Below, one piece after another: positions 50,960-60,185 of a DNA stretch of 64,000 bases. The stretch comes from Acinetobacter sp. ANC 3903 (GTDB lineage: Bacteria > Pseudomonadota > Gammaproteobacteria > Pseudomonadales > Moraxellaceae). The stretch spans positions 124,001 through 188,000 of the forward strand of contig NZ_NEGA01000005.1 of the NCBI RefSeq assembly GCF_002135315.1, read 5' to 3'. Made by a program: the position numbers and the translations under genes. The stretch's first letter is position 1. Each line of letters begins with the position of its first letter. A model generated the notes under the pieces. The model saw nothing but the letters and a program-made list of their open reading frames with translations. It searched no databases and had not been told where the DNA came from.

Positions 50960-51525
50960 TCGTGTCGAATCAAATAGGGCTGTATGCTCTGCCAGACTTC
51001 GGGCAGTTCTGTACAGCCTTGCGAATCGATAAAATGCCCCTGATGCTCGGCGGCAATCAGTTCGGCATCCAGACTTTTGGCCTGTTCAATACTGAATTTT
51101 GGCGGGACATGGTCATCCCCTTCTGAATAAATCACCACCCGATGCTCTATCTGACGTTTTAGCAATTCAAAATCTATCCGGGCAGCATCAATAAAAGGAT
51201 TCACTTCATCTAAGCGTCCCAAACGGCCATTAAAACCGGCAACCAAAACCAACTGTTTAATACGCTGATGCGATAAACATTTGGATAAATAATGTAATGC
51301 CGCGATAGTTCCCAAACTATGCGCAATCACAATACTGTTTTCATCCAGACTGCCGGCTTGCTCAGCAATTTGCGCTTCCCATACCGACAATTCCGGACGT
51401 GGTGAAGGATCGAGACGCAGGATTTCCAGGCTAAAATGTTGTTGAGCCGCAAGCTGTTGAAACCAGGGATACCAATTTTCTTCCGGGCTTGCGGTATAAC
51501 CATGTATCACAATCACTTGAGCCAT
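50938..51525 (-). CDS. serine hydrolase, RBBP9/YdeN family (paralogue 1)
   Basis: 195 aa alpha/beta hydrolase: [16 protein letters not shown] at the start, nucleophile [11 protein letters not shown], acid in [10 protein letters not shown] and histidine in [11 protein letters not shown]. Substrate unknown. It is about as long as, and clearly homologous to, the protein at 51694-52269. Convergent 22-base overlap with coaX. Confidence 0.85.
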   Translation of the reverse strand: MAQVIVIHGYTASPEENWYPWFQQLAAQQHFSLEILRLDPSPRPELSVWEAQIAEQAGSLDENSIVIAHSLGTIAALHYLSKCLSHQRIKQLVLVAGFNGRLGRLDEVNPFIDAARIDFELLKRQIEHRVVIYSEGDDHVPPKFSIEQAKSLDAELIAAEHQGHFIDSQGCTELPEVWQSIQPYLIRHDQASVSE

Positions 51526-51693
51526 TGTTATTGTTCCTTATCCATGAACTCTTTGAGGAGGTAACCAGCCTAACCTGAATAAGATGTTTCAATTGTTATA
51601 TGTTTTTATCTCAACGGAACTGGAGTAGGTATTTTTTATCTCTGTCCAATCAGCCTGATATTTTCTCAGAATTTAGCTTAAGCCTCATAGCCT

Positions 51694-52269
51694 TTAGCTA
51701 GCCAACATAGGCTTCAATATCTCCCACACCTCTTTAAACTCGGTAAAGCCATCTTGACGCATAAAATGTCCCGCATCTTGCAGTTCCTGCATTTGCGCAT
51801 TGAGATAATGTCCAAGCAGTACCGCCATCGGCGGTGGAACAAAGGAATCATTGCAAGAAAATAATACAAAACGCCGGGAAATCTGCTTTTGCAAAATCGA
51901 CATATTGAGTTTGGCTTGCTCAATAAAAGGATCCAGTTCAGGGCGAGCAGTCAATTTATCCTTAAAAGCTGCAACCAGAATCAGACCTTTAATTTGCGTT
52001 TCACTTAAGGCTTGCGATAAAAAATGCAGGCTGGCCAGACTCCCCAAGCTATGCGCAATAATAATACTTTGCTGATCCAGTTGAGGAATTTGCATCTTTA
52101 ACGCTTGTTGCCAGAGCTGAAAATCAGGCGCATTGGCATCTGGCAATATTAAACGCCTGGCAAAATGCCCGGAATGCTGTATCTGCTGGCTCAACCATGG
52201 AAACCAGTGTTCATTAGGTGAGCTACGATCACCATGCACGATATAAACTTTCTTTTGAATCGATGGCAT
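51694..52269 (-). CDS. serine hydrolase, RBBP9/YdeN family (paralogue 2)
   Basis: 191 aa from MPSIQKKVYIVHG; a start 19 codons upstream is unlikely. Catalytic set: IAHSLGSLASL, SCNDSFVPPP, AGHFMRQDGFTE. Upstream of paralogue 1 on the same strand with a 168-base gap, so a tandem duplication with divergence. Confidence 0.85.
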   Translation of the reverse strand: MPSIQKKVYIVHGDRSSPNEHWFPWLSQQIQHSGHFARRLILPDANAPDFQLWQQALKMQIPQLDQQSIIIAHSLGSLASLHFLSQALSETQIKGLILVAAFKDKLTARPELDPFIEQAKLNMSILQKQISRRFVLFSCNDSFVPPPMAVLLGHYLNAQMQELQDAGHFMRQDGFTEFKEVWEILKPMLAS

Positions 52270-52398
52270 CTGTTTTCTTCTTATTATGTGTTTTAGTGTG
52301 ATTGTTTTCACGTAATTATTAAGCAAAGGGCTACAAAATGAAATGAGAAAATCCAGTCTATTGGTAACAAAATGAACTGAAAAATTGAAATAACAATA

Positions 52399-52425
52399 AA
52401 AAAGACGCCCTAAAGCGTCTTTTTG
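52399..52425 (-). terminator. terminator after ffh
   Basis: AAAAAAGACGC, loop CCTAAA, GCGTCTTTTT, just downstream of the ffh stop on the minus strand. Confidence 0.85.
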
Positions 52426-52437
52426 GTGTTCAAAAGA

Positions 52438-53847
52438 TTATTTCTTTTGATCGTTATTACCGAACAATGGTCCCATACCGCCGCCACCGCCAAATTTATT
52501 TTGCATGCCACTCAATGACTTCATCATTTTTGCCATACCCGACGGATTGGCAAATTTCTTCATCATTTTAGCCATTTGCGCATGTTGTTTAATCAGTTTA
52601 TTGACTTCAACAACTTCCATACCACAACCCGCTGCAATACGTTTTTTACGGCTTGGGTTCATCAGGTCTGGATTACGGCGCTCTTTAATGGTCATCGACT
52701 GGATAATCGCTTCCATTTTTTTCACTTGCTTTTCAGGGTTCGCTTGCGCAATCGCATCTTGAATACCTGAGTTGCTCATGCCTGGAAGTTTATCCAGAAA
52801 GCCCATCATGCCGCCCATTTTGTTCATTTGCTCAAATTGCATCAGCATATCTTCAAAGTTGAAGCTACCGCCTTTTTGCAATTTTTTCGCCATTTTTTCG
52901 GCTTTTTCTTTGTCGATCTTGCGTTCAACTTCTTCGACCAAAGAAAGTACGTCACCCATGCCCAAGATACGCTGTGCAATACGCTCAGGATGGAATGGCT
53001 CTAGAGCATCGAGTTTTTCACCCATACCCAGGAACTTGATTGGCTTGCCGGTAATGGCGCGTACAGAAAGCGCTGCACCACCGCGTGCATCACCATCCGT
53101 CTTGGTGAGGATCACACCTGTTAAAGGCAAGGCATCATTAAAGGCTTTGGCAGTATTTGCAGCATCCTGACCAGTCATGGCATCGACCACGAACAGGGTT
53201 TCAGTTGGCTTGATGGCTGCGTGAAGCTCTTTAATTTCGTCCATCATGTCGTCATCGACATGCAAACGACCTGCGGTATCGACAATCAGTACATCAGCAA
53301 ACTGGATTTTAGCTTGCTCAATGGCACGGGTGGCAATAGTAATTGGTTTTTCATCTGCGCTAGATTCAAAGAAAATCGCGCCAACTTCACCCGCAACGGT
53401 TTGTAGCTGCTTAATCGCTGCAGGACGGTAAACGTCGGCAGAAACCATTGCGACTTTTTTCTTTTGACGCTCTTGTAAGAAACGTGCAAGTTTTGCTGCA
53501 GTCGTAGTTTTACCTGCACCTTGCAAACCAGCAAGAAGTACAACTACAGGAGGTTTTGCAGCAAGGTCAAGGCTTTCGTTCGCCTCACCCATCATCTTAG
53601 TCAATTCGTCATGAACGATTTTGACAAAAGCTTGCCCCGGTGATAACTGAGTCATCACTTCCTGACCCAATGCTTCTTCCTTAACTTTCGCGATGAACTC
53701 ACGAGTTACAGGTAACGCAACATCGGCCTCAAGGAGTGCCATACGTACTTCGCGTAACGTATCTTTAATATTGTCTTCGGTTAGCTGCCCTGAGCCAGTA
53801 ACATTTCTTAAACTCTGCGTGAGTCGTTCTGTTAAGGTATCAAACAT
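52438..53847 (-). CDS. ffh: signal recognition particle protein Ffh
   Basis: SRP GTPase that guides membrane proteins to SecYEG with 4.5S RNA. 469 aa: N domain, G domain with GLQGAGKTT (107-115), DTAGRL, TKTDGDARGG, and a methionine-rich M domain (about 300-440; SGMAKMMKSLSG) with a glycine-rich end. The signature KKRIAAGCGMEVVEVNKLIKQ is present. Confidence 0.97.
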   Translation of the reverse strand: MFDTLTERLTQSLRNVTGSGQLTEDNIKDTLREVRMALLEADVALPVTREFIAKVKEEALGQEVMTQLSPGQAFVKIVHDELTKMMGEANESLDLAAKPPVVVLLAGLQGAGKTTTAAKLARFLQERQKKKVAMVSADVYRPAAIKQLQTVAGEVGAIFFESSADEKPITIATRAIEQAKIQFADVLIVDTAGRLHVDDDMMDEIKELHAAIKPTETLFVVDAMTGQDAANTAKAFNDALPLTGVILTKTDGDARGGAALSVRAITGKPIKFLGMGEKLDALEPFHPERIAQRILGMGDVLSLVEEVERKIDKEKAEKMAKKLQKGGSFNFEDMLMQFEQMNKMGGMMGFLDKLPGMSNSGIQDAIAQANPEKQVKKMEAIIQSMTIKERRNPDLMNPSRKKRIAAGCGMEVVEVNKLIKQHAQMAKMMKKFANPSGMAKMMKSLSGMQNKFGGGGGMGPLFGNNDQKK

Positions 53848-53985
53848 TGCAAATTCCGCTTAAAATAGCCATGAGCAAAAAATTGTTTCTTAAAATAGAA
53901 AATTTATGCATAGAATGCTATAGGATACTGTAGTTCACATCGAATTTATATAAATGAATATTCATCATCCCAAAAAAGGTTTGAC

Positions 53986-54792
53986 ATGATCAGTCTCCCC
54001 TTGGTTTACACGATCTTAGCATTAATCGCTTATACCACATCTTTCTGGTATCTGTTTATCCACTTAATGTCAAAACGTGATCCAAACCATTGGCTTATTG
54101 GGCTGGTACTGGGTTTAGGGGTAATGTTGCATGGGGCTGTGCTGTATAGCGATATGCTGACCCCTTTAGGCATCAATTATGATGTTTTTGTGCTGATGTC
54201 ATTTACCTCTGGTCTGATGCTGCTGCTCAGCCTGCTGTTTAGTACCTTTCGTCCCATTTTGGCACTGAATTTACTGGGTATTCCTGTTGCTGCAACCGGT
54301 CTCATTTTAGGTTTTGCCTTAAGCAAGACCAATCAGGTGATTGAACAGCATTCTTTGGGCCTAGACATTCATATTATTTTGTCTTTATCCGCTTATGCGG
54401 TTCTGTTGATGGCCACCATTCAAGCCGTGATTTTGTGGTTTCAAGACCGTGAATTAAAAAATAAAACCAAAAGACTATGGGTTAATTTATTACCTTCATT
54501 CCAGGCGATGGAATCGTTGCTGTTTGATTTAATTATTACCGGCTTTGTATTACTCACTTTAGCGCTCGGTTTCGGTTTCTTTACCATTGAAAATTTCTTT
54601 GCCCAGCATTTGGCGCATAAAACGGCGTTTAGTATTATTTCCTGGTTTGTTTATGGCTTCCTGTTGATTGGCCATTACCAGTTTGGCTGGCGCGGTCAGA
54701 AAGCGATTCGCTTTACCCTCATTGGTTTTATGCTATTGGCGATTGGTTTTATTGGTTCCAAGTTTGTACTGGAAATGATTTTGGGTAGGTAA
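53986..54792 (+). CDS. ypjD: inner membrane protein YpjD (cytochrome c assembly family)
   Basis: 268 aa with about eight membrane helices and homology to the CcsA/HemX part of cytochrome c assembly proteins (HIILSLSAYAVLLMATIQAV; GFGFFTIENFFAQHLAHKTAFSIISWFVYGFLL). Divergent from ffh, a common gammaproteobacterial arrangement. Its role is not well defined. The ATG follows a plain AAAAGG site. Confidence 0.88.
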   Translation: MISLPLVYTILALIAYTTSFWYLFIHLMSKRDPNHWLIGLVLGLGVMLHGAVLYSDMLTPLGINYDVFVLMSFTSGLMLLLSLLFSTFRPILALNLLGIPVAATGLILGFALSKTNQVIEQHSLGLDIHIILSLSAYAVLLMATIQAVILWFQDRELKNKTKRLWVNLLPSFQAMESLLFDLIITGFVLLTLALGFGFFTIENFFAQHLAHKTAFSIISWFVYGFLLIGHYQFGWRGQKAIRFTLIGFMLLAIGFIGSKFVLEMILGR

Positions 54793-54821
54793 AGTCTTTT
54801 TGTTAAATTTGCCTACTTAAA

Positions 54822-54869
54822 AGCGTGGAACAATGATTAAATAATAAACGTGGAACATGATAAATTATA
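54822..54869 (+). repeat. imperfect 24-base direct repeat
   Basis: Two adjacent copies sharing CGTGGAACA, TGATTAAA/TGATAAA and ATTAT/ATAAT. They lie at the left edge of the low-G+C TetR-HPP segment. Confidence 0.5.
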
Positions 54870-54903
54870 AAAAAAGCTCAACCCTTATGGTTTGGGCTTT
54901 TAT
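54870..54903. terminator. terminator between ypjD and the TetR gene
   Basis: AAGCTCAACC and GGTTTGGGCTTTT form an imperfect stem with loop CTTAT and a T-run on the plus strand and A-run before it. Confidence 0.55.
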
Positions 54904-54986
54904 CTATACAATAAGAAATTGATTTAAATTGAATTTTTAAAAGAATTTCGTATAACGTGGGTTATGTTAATTTTAGAAAATCTTAA

Positions 54987-55526
54987 TCATCGATCAAATA
55001 AATTATTAATATTTTTCTTCAGAGTAGTAGCAATATTAGGATCAAATCCATCTACTAAAAATCTACTAATTAACCCTTCTATTAAAGTATAAATTAGCTC
55101 AGATAAATCTTGATGAGCCGCTAATAGGCAATTTTTTGATACTAAATCTTTTATCCACTGCTTATGCTTTTTAGAAACGGACATTATATCTTTTTCATTT
55201 TGACCAGACTCAGCTACAGCTCTAACAAATAAGCACCCTTTGAAAGATTCTTGTTGAAACCATTCCATGTGCCAATCAAAAATTTTATTAATTGCATAGA
55301 TACCTTTTGCAGCTCCAATATATTCAGATAGACTTTTTTTAAATTTTTCATCACGAGCCATAAGTACAGATTTAACTAACTGATTTTTATTTTTATAATA
55401 AGTATACATAGTCGTTTTTGAACAACCTGATTCATCTCGAATTAAGTCAACACCAACACCAACAAAGCTATTTTCATTAAATAATCTTTCCGCTGTATCT
55501 AAAATTTTTAATGCTGATTTTGACAT
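54987..55526 (-). CDS. TetR-family regulator
   Basis: 179 aa from MSKSALKIL; the ATG three codons upstream overlaps the AGGA ribosome-binding site. The HTH is at about 6-50 (ILDTAERLFNENSFVGVGVDLI, SGCSKTTMYTYYKNKNQLV). The ligand domain is not recognised. A 26-base perfect palindrome lies between it and the divergent HPP gene. The A+T-rich codons differ from neighbours, indicating transfer. Confidence 0.88.
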   Translation of the reverse strand: MSKSALKILDTAERLFNENSFVGVGVDLIRDESGCSKTTMYTYYKNKNQLVKSVLMARDEKFKKSLSEYIGAAKGIYAINKIFDWHMEWFQQESFKGCLFVRAVAESGQNEKDIMSVSKKHKQWIKDLVSKNCLLAAHQDLSELIYTLIEGLISRFLVDGFDPNIATTLKKNINNLFDR

Positions 55527-55545
55527 CAAAGGCATCCTACAAATA

Positions 55546-55571
55546 AAAATAGTACAGATCTGTACTATTTT
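55546..55571. promoter_or_regulatory. 26-base palindromic operator of the TetR-HPP pair
   Basis: Perfect palindrome centred on GATC, core AGTACAGATCTGTACT. Lies 20 bases before the TetR start and 51 before the HPP start, the expected place for TetR control of both. Confidence 0.75.
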
Positions 55572-55621
55572 ATTTTATATGTATTATGATTTGAAAACAA
55601 TATTTTAAAGAGCTACCAAAA

Positions 55622-56152
55622 ATGTTTTCAATTTTAGAAGGAAAGGAAAAACTAGCCGTATTTCCGAAAAAAAACGAAATTCTAAGAAGCCTAATTGGAG
55701 GAACAATAAGTATTTTTCTTTTACTTACACTAACTAAACTAACAGGAAATCTTTATATCATGGCTCCTTTTGGTGCTACTTGTGTAATTCTTTATGCTGT
55801 TTCACAGTCGCCACTAGCACAACCTAGAAATGTTATTTTTGGACATCTTATTTCAGCTTTTATTGGCTTATTTTTTCTCAAATTTTTTCCTGAATCTAAT
55901 CTAACCATAGCTTTATCTGTAGGCTGTGCAATTGCCTTAATGCAAGTTTTTAAATGTGTACATCCACCAGCTGGAGCAAATCCCTTAGTTATACTTTTAA
56001 CAGCAAATTCAATTAACTACGAATGGAGTTTTTTAATTTTTCCTGTGTTATTAGGATCTATAGCTTTAGTTTTAATTGCCACTCTTGTGAACAATATTAA
56101 AAATGATAATAAGTGGCCTCTTTATGGTTTAGGTTTTATTAAAACCAAGTAA
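55622..56152 (+). CDS. HPP family membrane protein
   Basis: 176 aa with about four to five helices. The family name motif is seen in FKCVHPPAGANPLVI (about residue 118). Related proteins include plastid nitrite transporters; function here is unknown. Divergent TetR gene and a shared operator suggest inducible expression. Low G+C like the TetR gene, so the pair was probably acquired together. Confidence 0.85.
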   Translation: MFSILEGKEKLAVFPKKNEILRSLIGGTISIFLLLTLTKLTGNLYIMAPFGATCVILYAVSQSPLAQPRNVIFGHLISAFIGLFFLKFFPESNLTIALSVGCAIALMQVFKCVHPPAGANPLVILLTANSINYEWSFLIFPVLLGSIALVLIATLVNNIKNDNKWPLYGLGFIKTK

Positions 56153-56505
56153 TAAATTGACTGAAGGTTAAATCTATTTAACAGAGTGGCACTTATGCGA
56201 AACGCAAATGTTAGAAACCATTTAAAGTATCTATATTCTTACCAATTAAAATGTCTAGTCTATGATATACATCAACATCATGGATTGAATATGCATTTGA
56301 GATGCTGATCAAGATGTCTAACAAAGAGATTTAAATCCTGTTTTTGACTCTTGCAGTTTAAAACAGGACATTTCTACTTAGGAATAACAATACGAAATAT
56401 AAGGGTTAAGACCTATCTCACACTACAATATTTCAAAGCCCTTTTTCTAGACAACCCACACAAAAAAACGTATAACACCGTTTTTCATTTGACAGGTGTC
56501 CGACA
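56153..56505. other. intergenic region
   Basis: AT-rich DNA between the HPP gene and dusC. It holds an inverted repeat TCCTGTTTT (56336-56344) and AAAACAGGA (56360-56368) with a 15-base loop and no T-run. No gene seen. Confidence 0.4.
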
Positions 56506-57441
56506 TTGAAACTTGTGCTTGCACCCATGGAAGGCTTAACTGACCCCATTATGCGTGATGTACTCACATCCGTAGGGAGCTTTGACTGGTGTGTGACTGA
56601 GTTTATTCGTGTCACGGATTCCGTTCTGCCTGAACATATTTATCATAGTTACTGCCCTGAACTGTTAAACGAGGGCAAGACTGCTGCGGGTACACCCGTT
56701 CATGTGCAATTTCTGGGAAATAACCCGGAAATGCTGGCTGCCAATGCCATTCGCGCCGTGGAACTGGGTGCTCCAGCCATTGACATGAATTTTGGTTGTC
56801 CTGCAAAAACGGTCAACCGTCACCGAGGCGGTTCAGTCTTGCTGGATGAACCTGAAGTAGTCCACATGCTGGTTAAGGCTGTGCGTGATGCAGTACCGAG
56901 CCATATACCCGTTTCAGCCAAAATGCGGCTAGGCTATATGGACAGAAACTTCACTTTAGAAAATGCTCATGCCATTGAAGATGCTGGAGCAGCCTGGGTT
57001 ACAGTACATGCACGTACCAAAGCGGAAGGTTATACCCCGCCAGCTTTCTGGGACCAACTGCAACCGATTCGAGAAGCATTGAACATCAATGTGATTGCCA
57101 ATGGTGAAATCTGGACCAATGCAGATGCCAAGCAATGTCAGCTTGAATCCGGTTGTGAAGATTTAATGATTGGTCGGGCTGCTGTAACCACACCAGATAT
57201 CACGCAATGTATCCGTCAAAATCAAGATGATCCCATGATTACTTGGGACGAGTTATTGGCTTTGCAAAGCCGCTTTTTAAGTGGACCCTATAAAAAAGAA
57301 ATTAATATGGTGGGGCGTTATAAACAGTGGCTCGGCATGATGTCCAAGCATTATCCAGAAGCCAAAATGCTGTGGGATGAAGTAAAACGCATCAAGCAAC
57401 TGAACGAAATTATTGAAAAGTTGAATCTGCTACAGCATTAA
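56506..57441 (+). CDS. dusC: tRNA-dihydrouridine(16) synthase
   Basis: FMN enzyme reducing U16 of tRNA. 311 aa: LAPMEGLTDPIMRDVL start, DMNFGCPAKTVNRHRGGSVLL with the catalytic cysteine, VHARTKAEGYTPPAFW, IANGEIW and MIGRAA. The DusC assignment comes from NFGCP-KTVN and FIRVTDSVLPEH. The start is a TTG with AGGTG upstream; I see no ATG that would retain the first strand. Confidence 0.9.
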   Translation: MKLVLAPMEGLTDPIMRDVLTSVGSFDWCVTEFIRVTDSVLPEHIYHSYCPELLNEGKTAAGTPVHVQFLGNNPEMLAANAIRAVELGAPAIDMNFGCPAKTVNRHRGGSVLLDEPEVVHMLVKAVRDAVPSHIPVSAKMRLGYMDRNFTLENAHAIEDAGAAWVTVHARTKAEGYTPPAFWDQLQPIREALNINVIANGEIWTNADAKQCQLESGCEDLMIGRAAVTTPDITQCIRQNQDDPMITWDELLALQSRFLSGPYKKEINMVGRYKQWLGMMSKHYPEAKMLWDEVKRIKQLNEIIEKLNLLQH

Positions 57442-57447
57442 AAATAA

Positions 57448-57476
57448 AAGCCTTTGCATATGCAAAGGTTTTTTTG
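57448..57476. terminator. bidirectional terminator between dusC and the NERD gene
   Basis: CCTTTGC-ATAT-GCAAAGG perfect hairpin (57451-57468) with T-run after and A-run before. Confidence 0.85.
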
Positions 57477-57477
57477 A

Positions 57478-58137
57478 TCAAGTTCCCTGCTTACGCTGTT
57501 TTAAGTTTTCTACATGTAGGCGATTGGTTTTCCAGGATTTCTCTAAAACTTCTTTTTCAATCCGTAATTGAATCCGTTTCAGTTTCATCGCAGGAATCAC
57601 TTCGTCCTGAAAACCTTTAACATAGTCGATCCATGCCGCACCACGAAACACATTACTTGGCATGGCTGTTTTAAATTCACTTTCTGGCATAAATACAATC
57701 ACCGAATGCAAATGTTGCGGTTCAATAATATCGGATAACACATCTTCCAGCACTTTCGTGTGTTTATAATTCTGATGTAAGGGATTTTGAAATTTATAGC
57801 TTTTTTTATAAATCTTTTGTGTCCACATTTTTTGACGTTCACCACCAAAAATCCAGCCGGTATAATTTTTGGTTTCTATCACAAAAATACCAAAAGGACT
57901 GAGCAGAATATGGTCTATTTGGGTCGTTCCCGATTGCTCATCGGGCAAAGTACAGTCATTTAATAAAATATAACGCGGATCTTTCAAATAGAGTTTAACG
58001 TGTACAGCTACCGCTAATTCTCCAACTTTCCCTTTAAGAAATGGCTTAAATACCTTAAAAAGAACAGCGGCAGAAAATAATAAAATGATCCACCACAACT
58101 GTGAAAAAAGCGGTATAAAAATTTGAGAAATATTCAT
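57478..58137 (-). CDS. NERD domain protein with membrane anchor
   Basis: 219 aa. N-terminal membrane helix (about 13-32), then a nuclease-related NERD domain (about 36-150): KGKVGELAVAVHVKLYL, QIDHILLSPFGIFVIETKNYTGWIFGG. The D-H and E-x-K residues match the predicted PD-(D/E)xK-like core. Function unknown; possibly DNA-linked at the membrane. Cytoplasmic C-terminus is basic. Confidence 0.85.
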   Translation of the reverse strand: MNISQIFIPLFSQLWWIILLFSAAVLFKVFKPFLKGKVGELAVAVHVKLYLKDPRYILLNDCTLPDEQSGTTQIDHILLSPFGIFVIETKNYTGWIFGGERQKMWTQKIYKKSYKFQNPLHQNYKHTKVLEDVLSDIIEPQHLHSVIVFMPESEFKTAMPSNVFRGAAWIDYVKGFQDEVIPAMKLKRIQLRIEKEVLEKSWKTNRLHVENLKQRKQGT

Positions 58138-58189
58138 TCAATAAAGTTCATATTATATTTTTAATAACAATAACATAAACTTATTAAAT

Positions 58190-58669
58190 TCATGAAGATT
58201 CTAGTTTCAATAAAATATCTTTATTGTCTAGCCCACCAGCAAAACCCACTAACTTTCCATTCGCACCCACCACCCGATGGCACGGCGCGATAATCGAAAT
58301 CGGATTTTTACCATTGGCTGCGCCCACTGCACGTACCGCTTTGACGTTGCCCACCTGTTCGGCAATATCCCGATAACTGCGGGTTTCTCCAAAGGGAATG
58401 GTGAGTAAAGCTTGCCAGACTTTCTGCTGAAATTCAGTTCCTTCAAAATCTAATGGCAAATCAAATTGCTGTCTTTTTCCAGCAAAATACTCATTTAACT
58501 GCTTTTGAGTTTCCAACAAAATAGGATGATTAACCTGTTCGATCAATTCGGCTAAACGTACCCGTTTGGGATTTTCATTTTCCCAAAGTACAGCAACCAA
58601 AGCCGTTTCATGAGCCACCAGTTTTAAAGTACCCACAGGAGAAGCCATTTCCATAAAAGCCAGTTTCAT
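58190..58669 (-). CDS. ogt: methylated-DNA--protein-cysteine methyltransferase
   Basis: Suicide repair of O6-alkylguanine. 159 aa, active-site C130 in APCHRVVG, helix-turn-helix with the arginine finger in YRDIAEQVGNVKAVRAVGAANGKNP. Single-domain Ogt/MGMT form without the Ada N-terminus. 47 bases... upstream of it, gdx is read in the same direction. Confidence 0.93.
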   Translation of the reverse strand: MKLAFMEMASPVGTLKLVAHETALVAVLWENENPKRVRLAELIEQVNHPILLETQKQLNEYFAGKRQQFDLPLDFEGTEFQQKVWQALLTIPFGETRSYRDIAEQVGNVKAVRAVGAANGKNPISIIAPCHRVVGANGKLVGFAGGLDNKDILLKLESS

Positions 58670-58716
58670 TGTCTTCTCCTATAGTGCAATAGTAGTGCAA
58701 TAAATAAGCGAGATAG

Positions 58717-59034
58717 TTAGGATGATGACAGTTTCATCAACACTAATCCAGAAATAATCAGTACCGCAGCGAGCATACGCATGGCCGATGTAGGCTCACC
58801 CAAAATAAAAACACCGACCAGAAAAGAACCGACTGCTCCAATCCCGGTCCAGATGGTATAAGCGGTACCGAGAGGTAAAGTTCGCATGGCATAAGCCAAT
58901 AAAGCAAAACTTAAAACCATAAAAACTAGGGTAACAATACTCGGTGTTAGACGGGTGAAACCTTCTGAAAGCTTCATGGCATAAGCCCAGACAATTTCAA
59001 AAACACCTGCTAAAACCAGAACGACCCAAGCCAT
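58717..59034 (-). CDS. gdx: guanidinium exporter Gdx (SMR family)
   Basis: 105 aa, four helices. The proton/substrate-coupling glutamate is E13 (GVFEIVWAYAMKLS), and the order SEGFTRLTPS, LPLGTAYTIWTGIGAVGSFLVG follows E. coli Gdx (formerly SugE) rather than EmrE. A guanidine-II-like riboswitch sits directly upstream, which supports guanidinium export over general drug efflux. Confidence 0.92.
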   Translation of the reverse strand: MAWVVLVLAGVFEIVWAYAMKLSEGFTRLTPSIVTLVFMVLSFALLAYAMRTLPLGTAYTIWTGIGAVGSFLVGVFILGEPTSAMRMLAAVLIISGLVLMKLSSS

Positions 59035-59057
59035 GACGACTATACTCCATAGGATGC

Positions 59058-59132
59058 GAGTCAGGCCGTCCTGACGAATTTTCTCGGTGCAATACTGATT
59101 TGTATTGCATCAAGGGAGGTCGTTCCTCCTGT
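59058..59132 (-). promoter_or_regulatory. guanidine-II (mini-ykkC) riboswitch
   Basis: Two hairpins on the minus strand with ACGR loops: GGAGG-AACGA-CCTCC (59115-59129) and GTCAGG-ACGG-CCTGAC (59060-59075), just before gdx. This pair of ACGR loops is the class signature. The linker holds a further hairpin, TGCAATAC/GTATTGCA (59088-59109). Ligand-induced docking of the two loops is expected to raise gdx expression. Confidence 0.75.
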
Positions 59133-59220
59133 AACTTATTAGGTAATTATATAATGATTGAGCTAAATAGAACCATATTTTACATTTTTTGATCAATTGC
59201 TCACTTCAAAAATGCAAATA

Positions 59221-59254
59221 AAAATATGACTGGCCTCAACCAGTCGTATTTTTT
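59221..59254 (-). terminator. terminator of the copper operon
   Basis: On the minus strand GACTGG-TTGAGG-CCAGTC followed by ATATTTTTAT, 17 bases past the copB stop. Confidence 0.75.
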
Positions 59255-59270
59255 GGAGCCGCGAATAGGA

Positions 59271-60185
59271 CTAAAATTTAAAACGGATTCCTGCACCATA
59301 GAGCCATTCATTTTCGGAACTTGATTGCTGCTGCCATGCAGTTTCCTCATTGCCCTGACGATAACCATAAGTAAAATCTACAAAAGGCATCACTTTTTTA
59401 TTGATTTCATAGCGGGTTTCCAGACCCAGTTGCGCTGTGCCTAAACCAGTCTTTTGCGCATAGATGGAGTCATCACTCAGCACCACATTCAGGTTCAGAT
59501 AAGGTTTGAGAATCAGCTTCTGGGTGAACAGTAAATCACGTTCCGTTTCCAGACTGAATGATACTTGATGATCTTGACCGAGCAATAAATAGGCATCGGT
59601 TTCAAAGAAATACGGCGCCAGTCCATGCAGGCCAAGTACGGCATCTACCTGCTCCTGATCGACTTCCCGGTTTTGGTCATTTCGATAACGGAAACCGGCC
59701 TGTACATCCCAAAAATCGGCAACATTGCGACTGTACAATACTTTAGCATCATATTCCGCTTGCTGTGATTCAGCATCATCGGCATGGACTTTGATAAAAA
59801 CCTTGTTTTCATCCGTCCCGATGCGGGTTTCAAGTTCCGATTTTAAAACTCCGTCTCCATCGTTATTGCGTAACCATCGACTTTCAAGCGTGGTTTGTTG
59901 GTAAACCTGTCCACCATGCTCTTTGATATGCTCGGCAGATGCAGCATCATTTGAGTTCACATTTTTATCTTGTACAGATGGTGCCGGTTTAGCTTCAACA
60001 GACGTTTGAGTTGCTATCGAAATGGCCTGATGCTGTGAATGGTCGAGTGGAATTTCATCCTGTTGTGGAGTCTGCGCTTCCGGCATCGACATGGCATGAT
60101 GCCCTTCATACGCAAAACTTTGTCCAGATAGCAACAGGAATGAGACACTCAATGTGCTCATTGCAAAGAAATTAATGATGCGCAT
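59271..60185 (-). CDS. copB: copper resistance outer membrane protein CopB
   Basis: 304 aa. Sec signal (about 1-25, LLLSGQSFA), a His/Met-containing variable stretch (EGHHAMSMPEAQ, DHSQHQ), then the CopB/PcoB beta-barrel domain (about 90-304) with ESRWLRNNDGDGVL, GLHGLAPYFFETDAYL, LETRYEINKKVMPFVDFTYGYR. Its last residue is Phe, as in outer membrane barrels. The start overlaps copA by 14 bases. Confidence 0.92.
   Translation of the reverse strand: MRIINFFAMSTLSVSFLLLSGQSFAYEGHHAMSMPEAQTPQQDEIPLDHSQHQAISIATQTSVEAKPAPSVQDKNVNSNDAASAEHIKEHGGQVYQQTTLESRWLRNNDGDGVLKSELETRIGTDENKVFIKVHADDAESQQAEYDAKVLYSRNVADFWDVQAGFRYRNDQNREVDQEQVDAVLGLHGLAPYFFETDAYLLLGQDHQVSFSLETERDLLFTQKLILKPYLNLNVVLSDDSIYAQKTGLGTAQLGLETRYEINKKVMPFVDFTYGYRQGNEETAWQQQSSSENEWLYGAGIRFKF

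Noticed and set aside
54822..54869. Direct repeat as target-site duplication of the TetR-HPP insert
   Set aside because: Both copies are on the left side; no matching copy is seen at the right edge near 56160-56500.
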